Translations under genes and position numbers: made by a program | Shown: positions 35,181 through 51,693 of the stretch, in pieces | Position numbering within the stretch: position 1 is the stretch's first letter | Layout of the letters: the number at the start of each line of letters is the position of its first letter | NCBI GenBank assembly: GCA_028551475.1 | Contig: CM052360.1 | Coordinates: 8,358,501 to 8,422,500 of the forward strand | Direction of reading: 5' to 3' | DNA: 64,000 nucleotides | DNA from: Casuarina equisetifolia | Taxonomy: Eukaryota > Streptophyta > Magnoliopsida > Fagales > Casuarinaceae | The notes under the pieces: model-generated | The model's database searches: none | What the model saw: only the letters and a program-made list of their open reading frames with translations | What the model was told of the DNA's origin: nothing

Positions 35181-35529
35181 TGTTCTTGGTTCGATTTCCA
35201 TAAAAGACTTAGCATGAAGAAGAGTGGCTCTAAATCTAGTGATAGGACTTTCAAACACAAAAACCTTGTGGGAATTTGGATGAGACATCTTCGCTTACCA
35301 ATTTTAAAGTTAGAATGATGAACGAAGGTAATTGAGACTCAAACAAGAACCCTAAATCGTACTTTACTTTCAAAATCAACAAGACAATCCCCCATTACAT
35401 GATACCATACAATTTATAAAACCAAAATGGGCCTGATAAGGCTAACTTGACCCCTGACCAAACTATTATAAAAGCCAATCCAACCTTAAAGAAATCCAAC
35501 ACAAAACCTAATCCAAAGAACTTGTAACA
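35181..35529 (-). repeat. 5' LTR of the gypsy element
   Basis: Pairs with 28680-29018; shares blocks such as AAGAAGAGTGG and TCAAACAAGAA. Confidence 0.85.
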
Positions 35530-36361
35530 TGTCTCTCACTTTTTTCCACTTTGGTCCACTATTACTTTCATTTGGTTAATGGTGCGTTGCATTGGTACTT
35601 TTGGGATGCTCACCTAAATAAATTGGTACATCCAACCCTAAAACCAACTCAAAATGAAAAAGACACTTGTTTAGGCTACTCCGCACTAATTTTAATACTA
35701 CACAACCTGTCAACTATTTGCAATAACAAGCTTCTAGTTTTACAGAAACAGAAGTTCTCAAACGAAGGGAAGGCTTTCGTCTTGTTTATCGTGCCCTCCG
35801 CACATACGGCACCACAGATAATTGGCAAAAAGCAGGCACTTTACCTAGGGAAATCAAGAAATTCTCTCAAGTGCAAAGATTGAATTTACAAAGAAGAAAG
35901 GCATGCTTGCCTACAACATTTGGGATCCCTATCTATTGGTGATTAACTATCAAATAAGAAAAAATACACTTCTCGACTCTAAGTACTCCCCTACGGTTAA
36001 ATACGTTCAAATAGAAAGGTGGCATCCGAGGGCTGCCAGAAGAAATTTCAGATCTAGAACCGAGCTGTTCACTGCTGCATTGTTCAAGTTGATAGCACTA
36101 CCGGTATCAAACTCACTCATGTTATATCTGATTGCCAAAAGGAGTTCAACATCTAGCACCAGCCATCCTGTACAACAAAAGTATCATACTGTCATTTAAT
36201 CGTCTCTAGATCATATCCAATTCATCTTAATGTCATTTAAACAGTTAAAAACTCATTAATTAATTACTTCAATGTTCTCTAGCCATTTATGCTTGGAACA
36301 CTTTTTCCAAGTCCACATATTGACAAACCTACCTATGTAGAACTCATGGAATGTGTTTTTA
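35530..36361. other. Gap between gypsy element and MCM2 3' end
   Basis: No recognised gene. The part near 36361 is the MCM2 3' UTR. Frames at 35551-35883 and 35903-36199 resemble nothing I know. Confidence 0.55.
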
Positions 36362-42231
<5,870 letters not shown>

Positions 42232-42335
42232 TTTTCTCTAAACGAACTCTCGGTCTGCTCTCCTGTTGCGGCCCTTGCAGCGCCTTAGGGTCCCCAGCAA
42301 GCAAGCAAGTAAACAAGTCCGATCCGACCGTCCTT

Positions 42336-42346
42336 TTTGGCGGGAA
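42336..42346. promoter_or_regulatory. E2F-type site upstream of MCM2
   Basis: TTTGGCGGGAA fits the E2F/DP consensus exactly and lies about 105-115 bp before the MCM2 ATG. MCM genes are classical E2F targets in plants. Confidence 0.8.
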
Positions 42347-42348
42347 GA

Positions 42349-42357
42349 TTTGGCGCC
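42349..42357. promoter_or_regulatory. Second E2F-type site upstream of MCM2
   Basis: TTTGGCGCC, only two bases after the first site and in the same orientation, fits TTTSGCGC-like E2F elements. Paired sites are common in S-phase genes. Confidence 0.7.
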
Positions 42358-43199
42358 AGTTTCTCACCCACGTGGTCCTCCAGCGTAACTGATAAGGTCA
42401 ATAATGGGTTGGACCGGAAGGGTACTATTTGGAGAGGGCCCAGCGAATATGGGCCTTGTTTTAACTTGAAAATTAGAATACAGATTTTATGTTTGCCAAT
42501 AGAGCATTTTATATCAAGCAGCTCCCATAGTAAAAAGGCAAGCAATATTTAACTCCAACAGTGCATAATGACATGCACCACTCAAAAAAAGACTAAAAGC
42601 TACTGCCATACAACTGTATCTAACTTTAAATATTTTTAATAATTTGGTGTAAGCATAAGCCTTTGGTAGCTCAATAGTATATATATATATATGAGGAAAA
42701 TTTCATACAAGTGGTCGGTTTGAAACTCTCTCTAATCCAATAAAATTCAATAAAAAAAAATTAAAAAAATAGTGTCATAAAATAAAATAATAATTTTAAT
42801 AGATAGAAAATCTGAAATACATTAAATTTTCACATATACATCAATCTCTGCCGAGCTCAGATATCTCAATAAAAGGAAGACATGGACCAAATTGATCAAC
42901 AATAACAATGAATCTGGCGGTTCTAGCTGGCGGAGTCTTATTTCGGAATCATAGGTGTAGACTACTACTACAGCCATATATTTAAACGTCTTTATTGGCC
43001 CAAACGACATTGATAAGAAATCTACTACTCTAGAACAGAGACTATGGCCCGGATGGAAGCCACGGAAGAACTTTTGGCCTAGAGATCCTTGTTTGTTTCG
43101 TTTCTTTTCTGGTCAGATCTTGTAATCTGTTTGACAAAAGAAAGCTTCCCCACTTAGCATTATGGTTCCCCGGTTCCCTATTCTTGAAGCGGCATTGAC
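42358..43199. other. Gap between MCM2 promoter and DUF761 gene
   Basis: AT-rich, with a TA microsatellite at about 42678-42692. Should include the DUF761 3' UTR. No gene recognised. Confidence 0.6.
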
Positions 43200-43769
43200 T
43201 TAGAGACTTCTCGCCATCATGTCCTGGTACCTCTTGAATGATGCCAGCTTTTGCAAGCGCATCTGTTTATGGAACCTCATTATGAACAAGTCCGCCACTT
43301 GATCAATCTCGTCTTCCAGGCTGAAGTTCTCCCCTTCTTCCTTCGAATTCCTTACCAGATCAATGACGGACCCTTCCTGATCCTCAAACTCGAATTCCTC
43401 TTCGTCAAACAGCGAGTGCCTGAGATCTGGGTACTTATCGTCTTGCTCTTCTTCCACGGCTCCCAACCTCACCAGCTGGGTGTCAGTCGACCTCGGATGA
43501 GACTCGTTTGCCATGGCATTGTAGAGAACTATGGCCTTATTCTCGTCACCTGCCTCGTTTTCGCTATCCTCGTCGAGCTGTCCAAGAAGTCTGTGGATCT
43601 TGTGGGAGACTGAGTCCATTATAACCTTCTTGTTCTTCAACAAGGAGAACATTATAAGGCGAGCTTTGGCTGCGCTTGTTTTGTTCTTGATGGCCATTGT
43701 TTTGGCTTTAGCGCTAGAAATCAACATAGAGATGATATGTTTGAGGAAAAGAGAAGCCTTGTTCTTCAT
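43200..43769 (-). CDS. DUF761 protein (cotton-fibre-expressed type)
   Basis: Single exon, 189 residues. The C-terminal DUF761 motif is clear: DEIDQVADLFIMRFHKQMRL followed by QKLASFKRYQDMMARSL (about residues 153-189). The N-terminal third is basic and partly hydrophobic (KHIISMLISSAKAKTMAIKN), the middle acidic (EEEQDD, DEEEFEFEDQE). Function is unknown; members are plant-specific, often root- or stress-expressed. A TATA-like site lies about 175 bp upstream. Confidence 0.9.
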   Translation of the reverse strand: MKNKASLFLKHIISMLISSAKAKTMAIKNKTSAAKARLIMFSLLKNKKVIMDSVSHKIHRLLGQLDEDSENEAGDENKAIVLYNAMANESHPRSTDTQLVRLGAVEEEQDDKYPDLRHSLFDEEEFEFEDQEGSVIDLVRNSKEEGENFSLEDEIDQVADLFIMRFHKQMRLQKLASFKRYQDMMARSL

Positions 43770-43942
43770 CTTCCAAACTTAAAAACTGCAAAAGAAGGAG
43801 AAATAAGAAGAGAAAACAGTTTGAAACAAAATGGAGAAGATATATGTGCGAAGCGCAAGGTTAAGCGCAAGCTTTAGAATGTGAGCGAGGGTAGTAACTA
43901 AAGGAAGCGTTAGCATGAAGGAATAGCGAATGCTTCGAGGGA

Positions 43943-43950
43943 TATATATA
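43943..43950 (-). promoter_or_regulatory. Likely TATA box of the DUF761 gene
   Basis: TATATATA in a GC-balanced context about 175 bp before the ATG; the sequence between reads like a leader without any in-frame coding match. Confidence 0.5.
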
Positions 43951-45524
43951 GAATGCAAGAGCCGCTGCTTTTACTTTTGGTGTAGTGGGGATACGTGTAT
44001 GTGGTGAAAGAAGAAAGCTTAAGCACAGCTACCTGCTACTAAACCTCGACGCATGGTCTTTTTTCGTGGAATCCCGAGCCTTAATTTGCGCGCACGGTAG
44101 ATATCTTCGTCGTGGAACGTCGATGCATTCCTGAAAGTAGCCGAATGCATAGTGCCATGCAGGTAGGTTTAAAAACAAAAAGATTCTTCTGCTGGCAGGA
44201 GCACATTTCTTTTAACTTTCGCACTTAATATCTTGTAAAGCAGTTCAAAAGGGCTTTCAGGCGGCGAAAGTTAAAGTCAGTCGTGGCGAAAGCATATAGG
44301 GATTCCTCATTTCATTGCCCCCCATAACAGGGTTTTCATGCCGATAGTCACTCCCAAGCCACTATTTCATTTTCATAGTCTTATGCTTCTCCTGTTGAAT
44401 CTGTTCCAACTCGGTAATGTCCCAAGAAAGATTGAATAGAAACGATATTGATACATGGAGATGCTACTATTGATATTGAATAGTAGCAGTGCTTAGGGAA
44501 ATTGATTTTGTTTCAAGCTAGCTCGACAGGTCAGAGAAAAAAGACGTACACGCTACCAGTTCTTGCAGTGCCATGAAGCCTTTTCCTAGATGGTTCTCAG
44601 AATGCCTAACGGAAAAGAGAACCATCCAAGCTCAGAAGCAACGTGCTCCCAAGTTTGGACAGATAGGGAGAAAATTGGATGGGGAAGAACCTAGATGCTT
44701 TACCCTCACTGCTCCAAAGGATCACAAGTTGTGTGGGTTCTTTCGCGGTAGAGCAAATAAAGAATATCTAACGCAACTTTTTTTCCTCTTTTATAAAGCA
44801 AAAGGTTCGACGTACAGACCTTTTTAGCTGTCACTCACATACGCAAGATGGCTGCTTTTGACTTTAGCTAAGATAACCCAATATGCTCTTTCTTAATGTC
44901 TTCCGAGTTACTGCCGTTTAAAGCTTGCAAAGCTTTCTAGCGAGTGGATGTGCAATGTTATTTGGCCACTTCTTCGTACAATTATCGTTGTCCTTTTCAT
45001 TAACTATTTTAATTAACATGTTTAGTTTTTACGTTTACTAACTTCACTTCGCCTCTTAATAACACAGATGAAAGGCGTGGGTAGAAAAAAGTGTCACTAT
45101 TTGGCATCAAGGTTGCTGGACAAGTTTTTCCAACTCTTGACACTAAAAGCAAAATCTTACGCAAAGACACCCCGTTAATGGATTTAATTGGCTAAGCACT
45201 TGACACTTTGTGAAAGTTCATAGTGATTAGCGGCTCATATTTTTGGAAAATAACAAAATAATCCATTGTGGTTCGGTCCTTTTTGAATTAATTTTATAAT
45301 TTTTTTTTCAATTGAGTTTAAGAGTTGATAAGTGCTTAATTTAGTTTGAAACAATTACTACTTAATATCTCATAGTCTCCAGTTGACATGTGCATGTATG
45401 GATATGTGTGTTTAGAAAAATAAAAAATCTTAAGTTCATGACATTCAAGATGTAAAATAAGTTATTTCTTTCATGTTTTGCTAGTTAATAAAATGTAATA
45501 TATTAAAGTATGAGGATTTATTTT

Positions 45525-45847
45525 AAAATCTTAAGACAATAAATAAGAAAACCTATTACTTATAATTTCAAGGACTCGTCTTCTATTAATTAATATAGAA
45601 TATTTGTATTTTCAATACTCTCCCTCACATATAAGTTGATAAAGACATTGTACATGGAAGGATAATTTTACAATTGAGGTATGCATGAGAGATAACAAGC
45701 AAAGATTCATCTCTTAACTTTAATATCATATTAAAAAATGAGAGTCTTAAAACCTTAAGACATTAAATTGAAAAAAAAAAATAAACACTTAAAAGTTTAA
45801 GGACTCATATTCTCACAATTGATGTGGGATATCCACATCTTCAACAC
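45525..45847. repeat. Pair of diverged direct repeats about 95 bp long
   Basis: Copies at about 45525-45619 and 45749-45847 share CTTAAGACA[A/T]TAAAT, AAGGACTC[G/A]T, TTCT, and a TCAA[T/C]AC end. Spacing is about 225 bp. They may be pieces of an old LTR or MITE. Confidence 0.6.
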
Positions 45848-46084
45848 AATGCATAGAGCTTTCCTTTGCTAACCTTGAAGAACGAATATTGCAGAAGATG
45901 ACCACTAAAACTTAAAAAATTAATAAATTGTGCGTTAATGGAATAAAGGTGCAGCCCAGCTATCTTCATCCGAAAGGATCAATTCGTGCGCGTCGGGAGG
46001 AGGCATGGTTCTACGAAAGTTCTCGCGGTAAGGGAGAGCTGGCCCACCTTTAAGACATGGAGCTTTTTGGGGATTTTTTTTTTT

Positions 46085-46106
46085 CCCCCCCCCCCCCCCC
46101 CCCCCC
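46085..46106. repeat. Run of 22 C preceded by 11 T
   Basis: A pure C homopolymer directly after a T run. Length is prone to sequencing and assembly error. Confidence 0.95.
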
Positions 46107-48010
46107 TTCTTCTCAATGCCAAAAACCATAGATCATTTTAAGATCATTTTACGACCAAATAATATAAACTAGATATCTCAAAATGAACAGAAAGAGTGAA
46201 CAGAAAGAGCCAATCACTGAGATTTTCAACAACAAAATGCTTATTTTGATAATTTGCACTGTATTTTGACATGACAAAGCAAATTTAGAAACTCATATAA
46301 TATTTTTGTATTTACCATAACGAAGAATTGGAGAATCATCACATAATCTTTAAGGTTTAAGCTTCTATCAAATTGATTATTTTGATAACAAGATTATTGC
46401 TAAACTCATCGGCATAAGGATTTTCTACAAGATATACAGTTTAATCTTTGGTATTTTTAACGGGGTCTTCAAAAATTATAAAATTTATAACAAAATAAAA
46501 AATTGAAATATTCGAACCTAATGTTTTGTATGACATGTGTTTTCCTTGTAAATTTAGTACTGAAATTATCAAATTTTAAGGATTTTGTGGTTAATATTCT
46601 CAAGAAATGTTGCATGTACTTGTACTTTTTATTTTTTATTTTTATGAAATCTTAAATGTAAAATTTTCATAAACTAAAGTCTAAAATGTGCAAAGCTAGA
46701 AATCACGATCTAAGTCAAAATCCCTTAAAATACGAGCATTTTACAATTAAAAGAAAATTTGTCAGTCTCAATAAAAGTGATTGATCATTCATACAACAAG
46801 AAATTTCACTTTTTAATAAATAAGGAATGGTTATTTCTTTTTGTGAAATTAGTATATTAATTCTTATACACACTCATATGAATTAGTTTATAGAAGACCG
46901 AACAAATTGATATCAGGATATACCAATACGATCACTTTGATGTAAAAGAAGTTATCAAGATGAGTAGGAACTTTTTTTTCTTTTTTTCTTTTTTTCTTTT
47001 TTCTTTTTATCCTGGGAATGACTCTATATGAACACTTAATTCCCTGGACAAGTTTAATAACCCATTTCTAACTAACTACTCTAATTATTAGAGACTTTAC
47101 AGATCTATGTAGTTTCACTTATTTTAACATATTAAAAATCAAACAAAAAAAGAAAAAACACAAGAAGATTTTCAATCAACATAAAACTAGGAACGAGCAC
47201 CTTCACCAACATCATCGTAGATAATGAGAGCCCGACGTAAATAAAAGCCCAAATGCTGCATGTTATTCGGGTTATTTGTTCTTATTCTCTACCACTTGAT
47301 CGAGAGTGGGATGTTAATTACTTGATTAATTCTAGGAACTAAAGACAAAAATAACACGTTAAAGTTGACCGGCATCGTGCTCTACTCCAGTCCACCGTAG
47401 GGTAGAGTGATTATGACACCGCCTAATTTTATTGGTGATCTTCTTCCAATTTTCCCCCAATTTCAGATGTCACATTGAAAGAAGAATTCAAAGACGAGGA
47501 CCAAATTTTCAACGTTTACTTACCTCTGATTGGGTTCTGGGTAATGCCAGCATTCTTAAATCCCTGTTCACACGAGAGTTGGCCGAGTCTTATCTAGTGT
47601 TCTTGGCTAGTAGAACTGTAATTTTTCTTCCCTTATGGAGTGGGCAAAGAGTAAGGTCAGTTACAGCGCGGGATTTGGTACAACATTAGATGACGTTTGA
47701 ATGGGCAAAGATCAATGCAGAGAAAAACTCGGCTGCCTTTGAAGTCTGGAATCACGAAGAAAAGATGCATTCTCTCGCTAAGGTTGTAAAGTCAGCTTTT
47801 GTTTTGGTAGGCAATCAACAGATGCGATGGATATCAGCCAAATAACTTATTATCACAATTAAAATACTAAAGGACTTGATTTTAAGGTTAACTTAAGAGT
47901 TAAAAGAATGCTTACCTTATTTAAACTTGATCATAGAGAATGAGTTAAAAACACTACCCACAAGAAAAGAAATTAGACTGAGATCAGCCCGGCCGGCGTC
48001 ACTTGAGAGG

Positions 48011-48079
48011 GGATACATTATATCATCAAAATAAGATGGCATCACTCGAAATAGGATACATTATATCATCAAAATAAGA
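48011..48079. repeat. Two-copy tandem repeat, 43-bp period
   Basis: GGATACATTATATCATCAAA followed by ATAAGA occurs at 48011 and again at 48054. Confidence 0.85.
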
Positions 48080-48211
48080 CAGGGTATTATAGCTGTCGCC
48101 ATAGTTTCCTAGTACTAGAAGACAGCTACACTTGTAGGGACGAGTCCTATAAGCCTAAGCTCAGGTTGCCAGCCACGACGCCGGATCGCCGGAAGACATC
48201 TTCTCCACTGT

Positions 48212-49090
48212 TTATTGCCATCTTGTAAAACTACGTGCATCAGCTTCAACCATCCCCAGTGGTCGAACCCCAGAGTATCCGCAGGAGCTGGGTGTAAGCG
48301 CGTGCCCGTTATCCATCCACTCCGGCCTGTACCAATATATCCCCGGAATTTTTACTGACGGCAAAGCATGGTATGGATGATGAGACACACCGGGCTGCCA
48401 GTTAGGAGGCAAGTATGGAAACATGGGTGGCGTGGCCGTACAGTCTGATCCTGGGATCCTCTTGGGAGAAGGGACAGTAATTGTGGCTGTATGTGAGACA
48501 ACATCGTCCAGTGAAGGATAGCGTATATCCCGGGGCCGATGTTCGGCTTCAACGACCGGATAACGAACTTTGTCATCGGAAGATGTGATTCCAGGTGCCC
48601 AGCCCCCTGTCAGAGTATCAGTTCTGACAACCTTCTTGGTTTTCCCATTCTTCACCCTGTAAGAGAAATCCAGCACGCCGTTAGGCTTACCTTCCCGGCT
48701 TCGGATCTGATAGCGGACAAACCTCATAGCTCCGTTAGATTCCTCGTCGATCAAGTCCTTGAATACTGGAACGTGGACTTCACCAATGGTTTTCTTACCG
48801 AAAATAGCACCTTCACAGCGAAGATCGAATTTCAGGTAGAGCTGATCGCGGTCATCAGGAAGCAAGAAGTCTTTGAGATCAAAGCACATCTCGTGATTCC
48901 ACTCCGGGTTCCTATCTCCAGCTCTGTCCACCGGCGTTTTTTGCCGCTGCAGCGGTTTTTGCTCTTGCTTTTTCTTCAATTCATCCTTGACGAGGGTGAC
49001 GACAGCGTAGACTGATAGCTTCTGGAAGAAATTGAAGCCCTTGAGATCTTTAGCCGAGATGACCTTCAATTCTAAAGAGCCGGAATCCAT
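48212..49090 (-). CDS. C2-domain protein, SRC2-like
   Basis: Single exon, 292 residues from the ATG of MDSGSLELKV. An N-terminal C2 domain (about residues 3-150) begins with the family pattern LELKVISAKDLKGFNFFQKL and includes RNPEWNHEMCFDL and FGKKTIGEVHVPVFKDL. The C-terminal half is rich in Pro, Ser and Tyr and has no known domain. Relatives such as soybean SRC2 and Arabidopsis At1g09070 are cold- and calcium-linked, membrane-binding proteins. The calcium-binding aspartates of classical C2 domains are only partly evident, so binding may be weak. An upstream in-frame ATG at 49255 would add 55 residues without domain similarity, so the inner start is preferred. Confidence 0.9.
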   Translation of the reverse strand: MDSGSLELKVISAKDLKGFNFFQKLSVYAVVTLVKDELKKKQEQKPLQRQKTPVDRAGDRNPEWNHEMCFDLKDFLLPDDRDQLYLKFDLRCEGAIFGKKTIGEVHVPVFKDLIDEESNGAMRFVRYQIRSREGKPNGVLDFSYRVKNGKTKKVVRTDTLTGGWAPGITSSDDKVRYPVVEAEHRPRDIRYPSLDDVVSHTATITVPSPKRIPGSDCTATPPMFPYLPPNWQPGVSHHPYHALPSVKIPGIYWYRPEWMDNGHALTPSSCGYSGVRPLGMVEADARSFTRWQ

Positions 49091-49978
49091 GATACAGCCC
49101 TGAATTGATTCTATCTTCAGTCTGAGCAAGTTCTTCACCTTAAGCCTTCTCTTCCGGGGGTTGAGGATGTCAATTACGGAATAGCTTATAAGCCCAAGTT
49201 GCTTGGGCGAAGGTGAAGTGGGGTAGACGGAAATACACTGGGCAACATGCACCACTGACTTCCATAGATCCTACCAAATGATAAGACCTTTTCGAAGCTG
49301 TAGTCAGAGCTTGAAAAGACGATGAAATTACAATTCACACTAGTCGCGAAGTTTCTTGGTATACTTCTACAAAATTTGGGATAGGGACGGGCTGGTCGAC
49401 GGCAGCCGTGGATTTGAGGGGGAAAGGAATCGCGCTGCAAGGATAGTGGCAGTTCAAGACCGAGTCCGCAGGCAACATTGCCAGGCCCAAATTGTCTAGG
49501 GATGGTTAATTACAATGCGACAGCCATAGCTTAATCTCCACACCAGCAAAGACCATAAAACCGCAAAATTGAATCGTCCATTAAAAAACATTAGCAGCCT
49601 CTTCTCAAGACACATTGCTCTTAAATTAAATCCTTAGAATAAACACACAATTAGAAACTGTTAAAAGATGTGAGTAGTAAGTCCTACATTTTTTAAAAAG
49701 ATTATTAAAAATTAAACTCATAAGATAAGAAGTTTTAATATCTTTTAAACACAGCGCAGATGCCATCTACTTCCCCTACAATCAACGATTTAAGTCGTAA
49801 ATCTGATAAGTAGTGGGCCATTCAACTGAATCAATTATAGCAAATTAACAATTTCCAGTCCGAATCCGAATCAGCACGTTAGTGCGTTGATCGAAAAAAA
49901 TGCTGCCAAATCAAGGAAAGCAACTTGCAAGATCTGAATCCTGAAACTGGAAATCTCGAATAACGAAAGAGATCGAAG
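49091..49978. other. Gap between C2-domain and HYD1 genes
   Basis: Includes the C2 gene leader and promoter and the HYD1 3' UTR. AT-rich after 49560; nothing else recognised. Confidence 0.6.
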
Positions 49979-51693
49979 TCAACGAACTTTGGCCTTTTTC
50001 TGGCCTTGAACTTGGACATGAAGTGCTGCACAGATCTTCTTCCAACAGCGAATGGAAATGAGTGTAGGTATCAAAACCCAAAAGGAATTCGCCACGACGT
50101 AGTATGCGTAGTAGTAGTAGGGGCTTACGGCAAAGTTATCACCATCCAAGAGAGAAGTAACGAAATATACAGCAGTCCCATAGAGCTGGCCCAGAGAAAT
50201 GGCAAACTGAAGTATGTAGCTGTATGACTTCCCCGTAGCTATTGCAAACCTGCCAAGGGACAGCAAAGATGGCACGGGAAAAGGAAAAGGGTTGAGTGCA
50301 AGGGAATGGATAGATAGGAAGAGAAATAGCAAGATCCAAAAAGGCACTTCTTCCAGATGTATAGGCATATTCTCTTTAACATTGTATATGTCTATGGAAG
50401 TATTGAATCTTTAAAAGTCTTAGCTCCAGGATCCAGAAAGGGTTTGAAAGTATTAAATCTTTGATCTTACACTGCTAAAAGGCAAGCTGGGCCCTCCAAA
50501 ACAGCAGTTAGCCCTTCAACAGTAACAACTGCTGAATCCCTCGCTGCATATCTTGAATCACCTTTGCTGTATTCTTTCCCTGTAAGTTTTGATTGAGGTT
50601 AGTTATCTTCCAGAAACCCTACAAATCCAAACCAACTGTTACAAATGCGTTTTAGAATTGAACATAAAGGAACTTACAGACTTCTGCCAGGTAAAAACCA
50701 GTCTTTTCCTTATAGAATTCTGGGGAGAAAGCAAAATAACCCTCAAGGATCATGTGGGTGAGGCCTGTAAAGGCCCACCAGCACATTAGCAATCTGTCAA
50801 TCTTGGACCTTTTGGGTGATCTCCCTGGTTTAAGAAAAAGGGGCAAATGAATTCAATTAGGCATCCCAATGCAATTCAAATTTCTCAAGACGCAAGTTAT
50901 CTAATCTTAATGGGAAAAAAAAGACCAATACATGAACTACAAACATATTAAGTCATCAAGAGTATTCATGAGAAGTTAAAACAAATACATGATTAGATCT
51001 CAACCAATACGCCTACTTGCGCTAGACTAAATTGTAGAATAACCAAATCAAACTGATGATAGTGACTCAAATGTCCAACATCAGACCAGAAAGATCCATA
51101 AAAGCATAAAAGTTTTCACCATTTTGGACCCACATATATGGTGTTGCACCTTCAGGGGAGTCATAGCTTTCAGGTTTGCACAACTTCTCGTAGCCCATGA
51201 AGAAATGCCAAAAGAAAAAAAACTCTAACGTTCGACTCAAAGTACAAATGGTGGCAAATGCCTTCTCTATGTACGCCGGTTGATCCACAAATTTCGGATT
51301 TCAAGCTGATAATTCTCACAGGTAGCGAATCTGATCGAAAAGTTATTCACTCAAATAAACAAATTGGAAATCGGAACGTACGGTTACAAGTAGCAATGGA
51401 CAATGGATAGGATCAGAAGCCCTTTCCAGAACTTATAAGATAAAAAAACCACGAGGAAAATGGATTTAGTAGAATTAAAATTGGAAATGAATTGGAAAAG
51501 AGGGGTGTATGATGATGAAGAGTAGTAAAAACGAGCGAGCGAGCGAACCGGAAATGAGCCAGACGAGGGATACGACGAGCACGGAAGCGCTGCCATAGAC
51601 GGCGAGAATGTTGGCCTGCGAGAGGAAACATGGCACGAACCCCGGCAGCTTGAGATCTCTGGGTACGTAGGGGTGTTCCTCCGATGCCTCCAT
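49979..51693 (-). CDS. HYD1: 3-beta-hydroxysteroid delta8-delta7 isomerase (EBP/EXPERA family)
   Basis: Moves the sterol B-ring double bond from C8 to C7 in the ER during phytosterol synthesis; loss in Arabidopsis (hydra1) disturbs embryo and seedling patterning. Four exons (51693-51549, 50824-50678, 50579-50471, 50249-49979) join in phase to 223 residues, the length I recall for Arabidopsis HYD1. Four membrane segments fit the EXPERA fold. The motif LTHMILEG places H72 and E76 where human EBP has its catalytic His and Glu. Other family blocks are [32 protein letters not shown] and [17 protein letters not shown]. The tail is basic (GQKKAKVR). An out-of-frame ATG lies 58 bases upstream. Confidence 0.96.

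Larger units (their letters stand above)
28680..35529 (-). mobile_element. Old Ty3/gypsy LTR retrotransposon, broken, with nested solo LTR
   Basis: A 6.85 kb fossil on the minus strand. Terminal repeats are 35529-35181 (5' LTR) and 29018-28680 (3' LTR), about 340-350 bp each, TG...CA, roughly 80% alike by eye. Next to the 5' LTR is a primer-binding site like that for Met-tRNA (35178-35167), and a polypurine tract (29031-29021) precedes the 3' LTR. A surviving frame at 30711-30932 carries gypsy reverse transcriptase/RNase H sequence (FPYFKLPFMLKYDASG, PIAYFSKALHG). Reverse transcriptase lies before the integrase-side sequence, the gypsy order. The internal region shows many breaks. No convincing 5-base target duplication remains. 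Confidence 0.88.
43970..48211. other. Long intergenic region, AT-rich, with repeats
   Basis: No gene recognised in 4.2 kb. It holds a pair of diverged ~95-bp direct repeats (45525-45619, 45749-45847), a T/C homopolymer junction at 46074-46106, a TTTC-rich stretch near 46974-47007 and a short tandem repeat at 48011-48079. Open frames at 44573-44827 and 47432-47689 have no family resemblance. The AT-rich mass and relic-like repeats suggest decayed mobile DNA that I cannot classify. Confidence 0.6.

Noticed and set aside
43251-43613. Plus-strand frame of 120 codons
   Set aside because: Exact antisense of the DUF761 gene, whose product has a family motif.
44573-44827. Candidate small protein of 84 residues
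   Set aside because: No family resemblance, no promoter features, in a repeat-rich AT-rich region.
48539-49015. Plus-strand frame of 158 codons
   Set aside because: Shadow of the C2-domain gene on the other strand.
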